NCBI GenBank assembly: GCA_000442015.1
Contig: KE560887.1
Span: forward strand, 1 to 34,630
Reading direction: 5' to 3'
Source of the DNA: Rozella allomycis CSF55
Lineage: Eukaryota > Rozellomycota
Length of the DNA: 34,630 nucleotides
The notes below the pieces were generated by a model that worked only from the letters and a program-made list of their open reading frames with translations, ran no database searches and had not been told where the DNA came from. This document shows positions 1 to 9,490 of the stretch, piece by piece. The position numbers were made by a program, and so were the translations under genes. Each line of letters opens with the position of its first letter. Positions within the stretch are counted from its first letter, which is position 1.

Positions 1-149
1 GCAAAGTATCCTTCCTTTTTCATGAATCCAGAGGTAATGAAAGTTATCTATGAATAATTTAGATCAAATGGCATGAAGGCGCTTCTGCTGGAAAAGATAT
101 TCAAGCTGAACATGATTTGCATTTAGCAGAACATTATTTCAAAAATTAG
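1..149 (+). CDS. 3' end of an unidentified gene, cut by the left edge
   Basis: The window opens inside a coding exon (1-33). A 29-nt GT..AG intron at 34-62 joins it in frame to a last exon at 63-149 that ends in TAG. The joined tail is about 39 residues, reads well as protein (it contains WHEGASAG and ends LAEHYFKN) and has no stop inside. The intron length fits the 23-34 nt norm of this window. I do not recognise the family. The gene converges on the minus-strand genes to its right. Confidence 0.5.
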
Positions 150-757
150 TGCGAAAAATAAACTCAAATAATGATCAAATTATAAATTATTTCACGTGCA
201 GTTAGATTATTATCCTAAAAGCAAATTTACAAATAATTCCAATCTTTATTATACAAACATCAGATGAACCATCATATTGAAACCTCTTAAATTGATGATA
301 ACCCTTCAGTTCCCCAAATTATTAAAACAGCACCAATGCAAATTGGCCACAAGGCACAAATAATGTAAACAAGATATTTTCTGTCAGTACATGATAAAGC
401 TCCCATTTCACTTCTCTTCTTCTTCGTCTTGCTGATATTTATGTAACATTTTGAGTTTTGACGTCCTTCACCAGAAAACCATAAATGTTACTTCATATAT
501 TGGATGTTCTGAGTTCGTAGACCAAATTTGGGAGGAAACGGAAGCAAAAAGTAATTACACACACACCCTGGTTTACGATGTAATCATGTAAATCCCTAAA
601 AGTTAGTGTGTATTCGAAGTGAAAATGGTATTAACTCAACTTGGCAATAATCATTTCTGAAGTCCGGGTCGCAAACTCCCCACCCGAAAATTTATCTATT
701 AAGGGCCTGGTACACATCTAAAAACATCACTATTTTAAATCACTTCATAGCATGTAT
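150..757. other. Unresolved spacer with possible small minus-strand exons
   Basis: No gene model is secure in these 608 bases. On the minus strand, short open stretches look protein-like. One at about 290-409 could encode a 39-residue peptide with one hydrophobic helix (YLVYIICALWPICIGAVLII). Another around 440-540 ends in an acidic tail (YQQDEEEEK), and removing a 26-nt candidate intron keeps it open. A third at about 650-735 begins MCTRPLIDKF. I could not join them with introns of the normal size, so they may be pieces of one small gene, of several, or chance. Part of the region must be the 3' flank of nephrocystin-1. Confidence 0.25.
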
Positions 758-2619
758 TCATATATTAATCTCTTTTATTTCTAAATAATCAAAAGCATTA
801 GGCACCGCATCAAGAAGCAGCAATACTAAAGATCCATTTTCCTGTAACTTTGTTAATAAGTCGAGTTTATACTAATCGACCAAAAAGTAACAAAGTACCA
901 TTTCATGCTCAAACTGATAATGTAATATTGGCCAGTAAGATAACACAAGCTGCTCAAATATTGGACGAAGATTAACAATTTTCTTTCAAGAAAAAATATT
1001 AGTAAGTACTGTGCTCTTCATATTCTTAACTTTTTCATGCCATTTTTTGTTCAAATAGGTAAAAGTTAATTTGTCTTTTAAAAGCTTCGGGAAAAGAATG
1101 CATGAAGGATTTCTTATCACTCTCTTCACTTTACCATCCCCTAATAATTCTTTTCCGAGAACTTCTCTATACATCGATAAGAGAAACAAGTTCTGGACAT
1201 TAGTTATAAAATTAAAAGGCAAGGTACTTGAACACTTTTAGTAAAGTTGATTACTTGATTCGATTTCTAATCGCTGGAGATGTTGATACAATCTTTATCG
1301 ATAAATATGGTTGATCATCACTGAATGATAACAGGCTAGACCACCATTTTTCTTTTTCATATTTTAGAGGAATGAATGAATCCTCCAAAGCATTTCCCCC
1401 AAATAAGCGCACTCTATAAGTCTTTTGCTCTAACGGTCTCCCTTCTGGATCTAGTAATGGTAACAAACCCCAAGCGCAACAAAACTCTAAAATACTTCGG
1501 CAATTTTCATACCAGAAGTCGATGATTTTGATTTGAAAGGTTCAGTTACAATTGTTAACTCAAACAAAATGGACAACCCAACCCTTTTTGGTTCACCTCT
1601 TACAATAATAATATTTTTCTTTTCGTGCTTCCCAAAAACTTCAAGTCCCTGTTGAGAATGTCTTGGATTTGTTACATTGTTAAAGATCCACGGCGTCGTG
1701 TTGGAACCAGTTATGGAAAATGAATTTGATAGGATGGATTTGTCTTGTATTACCGCAATCCTCAAATTATGAGATATTGTTTTAGACAAAGTTAACGGAG
1801 TGGGTATGTTTTTTGCTTCAATTGGAATTAAAACCGCCTTTGACTCAATGTCGATGCCCATTAACTACATTACAGTATATCGCTTCATCAATACCTGGTC
1901 TCGTTCTTGATCAAAGAATAAATCTTGATATCCCAGGCCTGTGAAATGTAATTTTGGTAGTAAATTACATGAAGACTCTTAAATTGATCTCAATGATTCT
2001 TTACCGTCAATTTCGTGCTGCTGTATTAAAGAAGGAAAAGTTTTTAGCAACTCATTATTTCCTTTAACCTGAATAGGCTTTTGCATTATAAATGTTTCAC
2101 TAACACTTCTACCTCTTGGAATCGGTGATACTGCTGCAGGTGTTCTTGTTCTAAGAGAAGAAACACTTCTTTTCTTAGAAGAATGCTTGTTAACGTTATT
2201 GGAGCTTTTCAATTCTTGAGATAAGGGTTTGTTCTTTTGAAAGGAGAGATACGAATGTGGTATAAAACCATCCAATGTAGGGTCGCGGCAAGATTTAACT
2301 AGACACCAATTAGGATCGCTGTCATCAATTATTTCCACTTTTTCCCCTTGTGATACTTGAATCTCATCTTGTGATGCTGCAAAATAGTCGAACATGACGG
2401 TAGCTGTCCTTGGAAAATAGACATTAAAATCTGTAGTTTTCGGGGTTAAAAAGGGATTTTCAATCTCAGTTGTAACATGTTTTGACTTAGTAGGATTTGT
2501 AACAGCCTCTTTTTCGATTAAGGATTCTTCAATACTTGGTATCTCATCTAATGAATGTGCAGTACTATCATTTTCATCTTCCTTCTGTTTAAATATGTTA
2601 ATTGGCCTACCCCCTCCAT
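758..2619 (-). CDS. NPHP1: Nephrocystin-1 (ciliary transition-zone SH3 protein), 8 exons
   Basis: Eight exons (2611-2619, 2005-2584, 1895-1977, 1513-1864, 1256-1486, 1010-1227, 899-982, 758-871) join in phase into 556 residues, with introns of 26, 27, 30, 26, 28, 27 and 27 nt. An SH3 domain lies at about residues 63-118 (MFDYFA, acidic stretch, PNW, FIPHSYL). It is followed by a basic Ser/Arg linker and the nephrocystin homology region, including CCAWGLLPLL, the KTYRVRLFGGNALEDSFIPL strand pair, LPFNFITN and a C-terminal KLDLLTKLQE helix. Nephrocystin-1 belongs to the NPHP module of the transition zone, which gates entry to the flagellum. The N-terminal coiled coil of animal homologues is absent: the first exon has only three codons before an acidic linker. 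The identification rests on the order and spacing of conserved blocks recalled from the family. Confidence 0.85.
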
Positions 2620-2847
2620 TGTTAATTCGATATTTGTTATTGTTTATCTTAATTTTTGAAGGAGTTAAACAATTTAATCAATAAAACCTTAACCTTGTGA
2701 TGTTTTCATAATTTGAGGTAAAGCGACCGCGAATGAATAAATTACAATTATTGGTTTAATTACAAAAATAGCATGAAACCTTAAAGAGCCGAAATTAGAA
2801 TGTAACATATTTCATTGGCCGAGAGACACGCTTGTCCCACCAGATAA
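2620..2847. other. AT-rich upstream region of NPHP1 and of a possible plus-strand gene
   Basis: I see no convincing exon here. Several short ATG-initiated frames on the plus strand stop within a few codons. The stretch probably holds the promoter of nephrocystin-1 on the minus strand and perhaps the missing first exon of the plus-strand candidate at 2848-3231. Confidence 0.3.
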
Positions 2848-3153
2848 ATAGAAGGCGATTTTTGTAGATTCACAAAATCAGTACATGAAATGCAAAAATA
2901 ATTGCAGGTGAAGACAAATAAGTTACGCCGAAAGTCGATAATAACTAGGAAATGCTTTTTGAAGGTTTCTAAATATGCTCTAGTTACATTAGATTTTCAA
3001 AGAGGGGATGGAAGAAAAAGAAAGAGAAATTTATTTAAAACGAATGCCTGGTAAGAGATTTTAGTTTTCTTAATGTATTTGTCAGTGATATGGTTTGGGC
3101 AGAGGCCCCAAAAGCCTCGAGAAGACTATCACAAAATTGCGAAACATGATTAA
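2848..3153 (+). CDS. Possible small spliced gene, start unresolved
   Basis: Five putative exons (2848-2880, 2908-2921, 2949-2964, 2993-3050, 3086-3153) join in one frame across four GT..AG introns of 27, 27, 28 and 35 nt. The translation is basic, with FLKIFKEGMEEKEREIYLKR then MPVIWFGQRPQKPREDYHKI, and stops at a TAA at 3151-3153. The same frame stays open for another 25 codons to a TAG at 3229-3231, with protein-like content (GQEVQLGKLLHKQQYDMK). The TAA, next to an A-run, may therefore be a sequencing error or a real stop. No start codon fits without another intron. Successive introns of typical length support the model, but the protein is not recognised. Confidence 0.35.
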
Positions 3154-3290
3154 AAAATTATTGGACAAGAGGTTCAATTAGGAAAACTTTTACATAAACA
3201 ACAGTATGACATGAAATTTCTATTGATGTAGCTTAATATTAAGAATACAAACATGAAAATTAATAATAGAATACTAGAAAAATAAAAAAG

Positions 3291-4454
3291 TTAACATTTA
3301 CTGCAGTTTAAACTCTGTATTACACCAAACTTACCCTTTGTGCGCCAATTAGAATCGTCAACATGCACCATGCTTTTTAATCCGACTAATGTGTCTGATT
3401 TGCAGACTCTCACCAAGAGAGAAGGAATGTCAAACTTTGTTACATTTACCCAGCCTGTTATTTCAGAAACTTTGGAGTCATTTGTCATTTTTCTGTAGTT
3501 GAGATCGCCTTTGAATATAACTCCTCCATCGCTTTTCATTTCTTCATGAAGACTTGAATCGAATGATTGCAATTCCTCGAACGGAAGATACGTGGTAAAG
3601 AACTTTTCTGCGCGAAAGACGAATTTTGAACATTCAACGAATTCCCTCCACCGACGTCCCAATGATTGAAAGGCAGGTATATTTTCAAATTCTGGTTGAG
3701 ATAAAAGTTCCAAGAACTTTTGAAAATCAATTTTGGTTACATCGGAAACAAACCATGGAACGGCTTTGCCGTGAAACACTACGACCTTTACCAAATTATG
3801 ATCCAATAGAAAAGTGGCCAAACAAAGATCAATAAAAAGTTCTAATCCAAAATTATCCAATACAATGTGGATCTTTTCGCATGGGAATACTTTTTCAATA
3901 AAATCTTGAGAATCATCTGCGAGTATGTGTGCATTACAAGGAGCTGCTGATTTTTGTCCCGCCAAAAGGCTTAAATCTAATGTGTTTCCCCATAAGCAAT
4001 CTTTCAACAAGTTGTTCAAATCATTTTTCGATTTGTACTTTGAGAATATTTCAGCGTAATCGATCATTAGTTGTATGTTGTTTTTCAAGGTTTCATTCTT
4101 GCGGTATTCAAAGATATCTAATTCAATTGTATTGGACTTGGATATTATCTGAAACATTTGTCTGTAAATATAGCATTCAGCAAATAACCAACGGCAATCA
4201 AAAAAGGTGGGTTGTGACTTTTCTATTTCAGTATTCCAAGTATTCTCATCACCAAATCCAAGATCTTCAAATTTTTCAATTATTTTATTCTTCACTAGCC
4301 TGTTTTTCAAAGCGATGAATTCCTCTATAACAGTTTTTTGTGCATTGAAATGTTGGCTGAGATCATTGATAACATTTGTTAAAATAATAGGAATTCTTCT
4401 CGCGAGTGTATCATAAGCAAATGTATTCTTATCGTTGCAAGTCCAGTATTCCAT
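3291..4454 (-). CDS. ARMT1: Damage-control phosphatase ARMT1 family (DUF89, subfamily III)
   Basis: A single 387-residue exon matches the eukaryotic DUF89 subfamily III of metal-dependent phosphatases, which dephosphorylate damaged or surplus phosphometabolites; the human member was also reported as a protein-glutamate methyltransferase. Visible signatures are the N-terminal TFAYDTLARRIPIILT block, LWGNTLDLS near residue 154, the metal-site DN at 200-201 followed by GLELFIDL, VVFHGKAVPWFVSD at about 225-238, and the hallmark KGDLNYRK at 315-322. The length is close to the usual 400-450. The start is the first ATG and is separated from the divergent VPS45 ATG by only 23 bp, so both share a minimal promoter. 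No introns, unlike most neighbours. Confidence 0.9.
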   Translation of the reverse strand: MEYWTCNDKNTFAYDTLARRIPIILTNVINDLSQHFNAQKTVIEEFIALKNRLVKNKIIEKFEDLGFGDENTWNTEIEKSQPTFFDCRWLFAECYIYRQMFQIISKSNTIELDIFEYRKNETLKNNIQLMIDYAEIFSKYKSKNDLNNLLKDCLWGNTLDLSLLAGQKSAAPCNAHILADDSQDFIEKVFPCEKIHIVLDNFGLELFIDLCLATFLLDHNLVKVVVFHGKAVPWFVSDVTKIDFQKFLELLSQPEFENIPAFQSLGRRWREFVECSKFVFRAEKFFTTYLPFEELQSFDSSLHEEMKSDGGVIFKGDLNYRKMTNDSKVSEITGWVNVTKFDIPSLLVRVCKSDTLVGLKSMVHVDDSNWRTKGKFGVIQSLNCSKC

Positions 4455-4477
4455 GGCGCAATTATGAAATTACGGAA
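4455..4477. promoter_or_regulatory. 23-bp bidirectional spacer between ARMT1 and VPS45
   Basis: Only 23 bases separate the ATG of ARMT1 (minus) from the ATG of VPS45 (plus). Both starts are fixed by conserved N-terminal sequence, so the core promoters and 5' leaders must overlap this spacer and the opposing coding regions. No TATA-like element is obvious. Confidence 0.6.
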
Positions 4478-6370
4478 ATGGATGTACAAAAGGCATTTCA
4501 ATTCTACATTAATAAGATATTGAATGATATTCACGGCATGAAAATACTGCTATTAGATGCAGAAACAGTAATAACAAGTAGATTAATATTGTCAGACGGG
4601 AATGTTATCATTGGTGTATACACAAAGTCAGCTTTTAGAAAAAGAAGTATATTTGGTCGATAGAATAGATTACCATGACCGGAGGGACAATATGAAACAC
4701 TTGAACTGTATTTGCCTTGTGAGACCAACTATTGAATCACTTCAGGCGCTTGAATTGGAAATTCGCAATCCGCATTATGGAGCGTATCATATATGTAAGT
4801 TTTAAAAGTATTTGAAACAGTTTTTACAAATATAATTAAAAAAAGTTCTATTGAAAAGTTGGCAGAGGTGGATGAGCAAGAAGTTGTTAAAGAGGTTCAA
4901 GTAAATAATGGAGTTGGTAAGAATAGGAATATTATGCAGACTTTTATGCTGTTAATAATGATTTATTTTCATTGAATATTAATAGATGTATTGGGAATGA
5001 TCCTAACCTCTGGGATGGCAATGCATTTCAAAGGTCAGTTGATGGATTACTAGCGTTATTGTTATCATTGAAAAAGAAACCTACTATAAGATATGAAAAG
5101 TCATCTACGCTGGCAATGAGGCTAGCACAAGAGATAAAGGTACTATTTGATTTTGAATGCAAAAGTTTCAAATGGACAAGGAGCAATTGATGTTTGATTT
5201 TAGAAAGAGTGATGTGTCGCCATTGTTAATTATATTGGACAGAAGAAATGATCCAATTACGCCACTGTTGACTCCCTGGACCTACCAAGCCATGGTTCAT
5301 GAATTGATTGGAATAAATAATGGCAGAGTAGATATGACGAGTGTGCCAAATATTAAAGCAGAAATGAAAGAAATAGTATTGAATGGTGAAATTGATTCAT
5401 TTTATAAGAAAAATATGTTCCTTAATCTAGGAGACCTAGGAGCAAACATTAAAGAGTACGTTTTAGAATATCAAACCAAAACAAAATCATCTAAAGAGAT
5501 TGAATCGCTTTCTGACATGAAGAAATTTATAGAAGAATATCCTGAATTCAGAAAGCTCTCAGGAAATGTTTCAAAGCACGTTACGCTTGTTTCATATTTG
5601 TCATCAATTGTTGAAGAAAGAGATTTGCTTCATTTAAGTGAGATTGAACAGAGCATTGCTTGCACAGACAATAGATTAAATGACTTTAAAGTAAGCAATA
5701 TAGATTTTAATTAAAGAATATTTGTTCTGCCATTGAAAATGAGAAAATAAAAGATGATAATAAAGTAAAATAATTTCAAGCGAAATATAAAGGTTAGGCT
5801 GGTTATGATCTACGCTCTTAGATATGAAAAAGTACCAAACAATCAATTAAACATCTTAATTGAAAATTTGCAAAAACGAAACATTCCTGAAAGGAAAATC
5901 AACGTGAATAAAACATTTGTTAATAAATTAGTGGATTAAAGGAGTTTTGGATTACGCAACATCAGAAGTTCGCCACACAGAATTGTTTTCATTAGACAAC
6001 ATCATCAACAAGGGAAGAAGCGCTTTGAAGGGACTGCAGGGAGTAGAAAATATTTACACTCAGCATAATCCAAACTTGTCTCAAACTTTAGAATTGTTAA
6101 TAAAATCGAAACTGAAAGAGAATCTTTACCCTTACGTTGAAAACTCTCAACAATTAAAAGAAAGGTATCCAATTTGTTTTACTATAATGTAGACCACAAG
6201 ACATTGTAATTTATTTCGTTAATGGCTGCACATTCGAGGAAGCCAAAATTGTTTCAAATTTCAATCAACAAATGCCCGGAATCAGACTAATTCTAGGTGG
6301 TTCAACAATTCATAACACGAAATCATTCATTAAAGACATTGAAGACTCTTTAAACAGTGAAATGCTTTAA
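4478..6370 (+). CDS. VPS45: Vps45, Sec1/Munc18 protein of endosomal SNARE fusion
   Basis: Nine exons (4478-4567, 4596-4794, 4821-4916, 4940-5139, 5166-5690, 5717-5764, 5793-5903, 5932-6164, 6193-6370) give 559 residues. The introns are 28, 26, 23, 26, 26, 28, 28 and 28 nt. Sec1/Munc18 proteins clasp syntaxins and template SNARE assembly; Vps45 serves trans-Golgi to endosome traffic with a Tlg2/syntaxin-16-type partner. Diagnostic blocks are GMKILLLDAETTGMLSLVYT near the N terminus, LLIILDRRNDPITPLLTPWT, TYQAMVHELIGI, VSKHVTLVSYLS, LKGLQGVENIYTQHNP, LKENLYPYV and the C-terminal RLILGGSTIHNTKSF. The last block and the overall length separate Vps45 from Sly1, Vps33 and Sec1. The 23-nt intron at 4917-4939 is among the shortest here. 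AATAAA at 6369-6374 overlaps the stop. Confidence 0.95.
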
Positions 6371-6706
6371 TAAATTTGAGTGTTATTCTCAAAGATATAA
6401 AATCATTTGATACTGAAATTACCCCCTAAGGATATTATTGTAGATAACATTCATCGATCATATTGATACTGGTGTGCTTAGATGGTTCCCAACAGCATCA
6501 ATAAGATTGATCAGAGATACTACATATTCTCATTTAACGCAAATAAGGGTTACACAACCAATATATTAAAAGGAATATATTTGCATCATGAAGAAAAAAA
6601 CTCTCAAAAAAATAACCTTGGGAGCAGCACGATATCCAAGCTGCTCCCGTCATTATAAGCAAAAGCCTACTAGGGAAAAACAGCTAAAGAAAAGTGCTTT
6701 TATGAA
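6371..6706. other. Convergent spacer between VPS45 and ubiquitin-eS31
   Basis: About 336 bases separate two converging genes. A plus-strand open stretch at about 6448-6570 (contains VLRWFPTASIRLIRDTTYSH) lacks a start codon and a recognisable family. A perfect 9-bp stem is described separately. Otherwise the region is AT-rich 3' flank. Confidence 0.4.
6620..6648. repeat. Perfect 9-bp inverted repeat (hairpin) in a convergent spacer
   Basis: GGGAGCAGC at 6620-6628 is the exact reverse complement of GCTGCTCCC at 6640-6648, with an 11-nt loop. The stem is GC-rich in an AT-rich spacer, with a run of A about ten bases upstream. It lies roughly 60 bp beyond the stop of ubiquitin-eS31 and 250 bp beyond that of VPS45, so it could sit in either 3' end. 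Confidence 0.6.
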
Positions 6707-7238
<532 letters not shown>

Positions 7239-7259
7239 TAAATTCATTGTAATATTTAT

Positions 7260-8162
7260 TTATTGTGTTCCACTTGTTGATCCAACAACCCTTTTCTTTT
7301 TTCTTTCAGCTTCAGCTTCCTTTTCCTTTTCGATTTCCTGAACAAATGAATCGAGTTCTTCCTCTGATAAGGTCTATGCATACAAAATATTTTCAATTAT
7401 TACCTGAACTTTAGAATCCTTGTCCATTACGACAAGCTCAAGATTTTTGGCACTTGTTTGGACCACCTATTTCAAAGGCGCCATTTTTGTTACCTCAAGA
7501 AGTGATTTTACTGCTAATTTAATGGTCTCATATCTTGATAAACCCTCCTTGTAATTCTTTTCAAGAAATTCTTTGACTGTTTTAGAACTTCTACCGACGA
7601 CATTGGCCTTCCATTCAGAATAGATACCTGAAGGATCAGTTGTATACAATCTGGGCTTCTTATCTAAATCCATCCCCATAATCAATAAAGATATTCCAAA
7701 AGGTCTAACTCCTCCTCTTTGAGTGTATTTCTAATATTTAATTTCTGTTCTAATCGTACCTGTTGAATTCCTGCAATATATCTTGTGATGTAATCTACGG
7801 TTACAGGATCTTCAACAGTCAAGCGATGACTTTGGCATTCAACTCTAGCTCGATCAATTAAAACGCGTGCATCAGCATTCAATCCTTTGAATCCTCATAA
7901 TAAAGATTACCTGCAAACGCTACACAAATATGCTCATCCAACATACATATTTTTTTAATCGTACGGGCTTCTTGTAGTTGACCGACAGACTTCTTTTCCA
8001 CCCCTAAAACTACTACATCTTCTCCTCGAACTCCAACCTTTGGTATAATTACATTTCTTAAATTACTGCAGTGGTTCCTTTATTTACAGCTTCTAAAGCA
8101 TATTCAACTTGAAATAAATGTCCGTCTGGTGAAAAGACTGTTAAGGCACTATCGTAGCTCAT
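7260..8162 (-). CDS. PSMA7: 20S proteasome subunit alpha-4 (PSMA7/Pre6 type)
   Basis: Six exons (8067-8162, 7911-8037, 7760-7884, 7494-7730, 7404-7466, 7260-7373) join into 253 residues, with introns of 29, 26, 29, 27 and 30 nt. The N terminus [20 protein letters not shown] is the alpha-type signature that gates the 20S chamber. The stretches [20 protein letters not shown] and [15 protein letters not shown], then [14 protein letters not shown], match alpha-4 better than the other alpha subunits. Alpha subunits have no active-site threonine. The charged C-terminal tail ([16 protein letters not shown]) resembles the tail of animal alpha-4. AATAAA at 7259-7264 overlaps the stop codon on this strand. 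Confidence 0.95.
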
Positions 8163-8276
8163 TGGTACCAGGGTTCTGAGAGGAATAGTCAAAAATAAAA
8201 CGACACTATTTAATTTGTATGTCAAAACTGAATCCTTTATTAGAAATAAAATTTATGATGCCTTCAGAAACACAGT

Positions 8277-9448
8277 CTAGTTAATGCTACATAAATCTAG
8301 TACCCCAGTGGTGCAATAAGGACATTGTCCTACCAATGTATCAAATGTTTGCTTCGTGCTTGTCATACTAATTAGCCACTTTTAAAATAAAATGAATCCC
8401 TTTACTCCTCGTAAGCAATCAGTGTGACATCGTTGACTGCAATTTTCATTATTACAACTGCTCAATGCTGATTCTCCTAAACTGTTCTTGGACTGATAGC
8501 AAATGCAACATTCAAATACTGCTTCTTTCAAATCTCTCAAATTTATTCCAAGAATTTGATATATGTTATCGCTTATTGAGACTTCTTGTCTCCTTTGGAA
8601 GAATTTTATCGAGTTTTACCACTTTAGCACATTTTGATTTAATTTCTTTCTTAATTCCTTAACTCGACGCCCGGCACCAGAAAATGCAATTTTGGGAATC
8701 CCATTGACATTCAGTGGATTTAATTCTATCTGAAGAACTATATTTTTTTCAAGAATAAATTCCAAAGTATTTGACGCATTATGATTTTCTAATCCCAATT
8801 CCTTTCTTATCTTGTTAATGGCTTCACATAGAGGCTTTATGCTTTCTGTTTTATACAAAAATTGCTCGATAATATCTTTCAGTGAAGAAGAATTTTTCAA
8901 ATCCAAATTTAATGGGGATTTGATGTCGAAATCTAAAATTTTTAATTCGTTTCTCGCAACTTTCACGTCTAACTCAAACTCATGCGATCCAAAACTAAAA
9001 ATAGTTTTGTTCTATTCCTTACTTTTTTAATATTCTGATGATGTTATGTTGTTTGTTTTCGATTATTGTAGAATTTAGACCTGGGAATGCCTTTGTCATA
9101 AATTCCAACAATGATATCTCTTCCACGTCACTTCTCTTGTCTGTTGAGGTTGGGGGACTTGGTTGTTCATTAAGCATTAAACGACGGCATAAATTTAAAA
9201 GCCCTTTTTCTAGATCGTCATTTTTCTTCAAAATCTTCATAATGAAAGCAATTGATGTATACTTTGATTATTTCGTTGGCAGAAAGTTCTACAGGGGGAT
9301 CAAAAGTGACATTTAAGCCTGTATTTTCAGCTTGCACGATATGAAAATTATTCTAGTGTATAAAAATTAAGTATAATACTTGAAACTGTATGTACCCAGC
9401 AAATTTAGATCTTTTCCAATTTAAAGGGCAAAGATAAACCTGTGTCAT
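8277..9448 (-). CDS. FANCL: FANCL-like RING E3 ligase of the Fanconi anaemia pathway
   Basis: Six exons (9380-9448, 9263-9352, 9023-9234, 8620-8994, 8406-8592, 8277-8378) give 344 residues, with introns of 27, 28, 28, 27 and 27 nt; human FANCL has 375. FANCL is the E3 of the Fanconi core complex that, with UBE2T, monoubiquitinates FANCD2-FANCI at crosslinked DNA. The decisive part is the C-terminal RING/PHD-like zinc domain: Cys277, Cys280, Cys295, Cys300, Cys304, His305, Cys308, Cys330 and Cys333. It is spaced as in FANCL, with CLRGWLISMTSTKQ preceding GQCPYC. The central part fits the double-RWD region, but similarity there is weak, so the identification rests mainly on the RING and length. 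The gene is divergent from LSM14, with 42 bp between ATGs. Confidence 0.8.
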
Positions 9449-9490
9449 TCTTGAAGGAAATTTCTTAAAACCCTGGCTAGTTCGTTTTCG
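9449..9490. promoter_or_regulatory. 42-bp bidirectional spacer between FANCL and LSM14
   Basis: The ATGs of the two divergent genes are separated by 42 bases. No clear core-promoter motif is seen. Both starts are supported: LSM14 by the conserved LSm N terminus, FANCL by the spliced frame. Confidence 0.5.

Noticed and set aside
800-975. A 58-codon plus-strand open stretch ending in TAA
   Set aside because: It is antisense to nephrocystin-1 exons 7 and 8, whose splice-joined sequence matches the family C terminus; it has no start or known homology.
3626-4416. Plus-strand open frames over ARMT1
   Set aside because: They are antisense to a complete conserved protein and show no domain.
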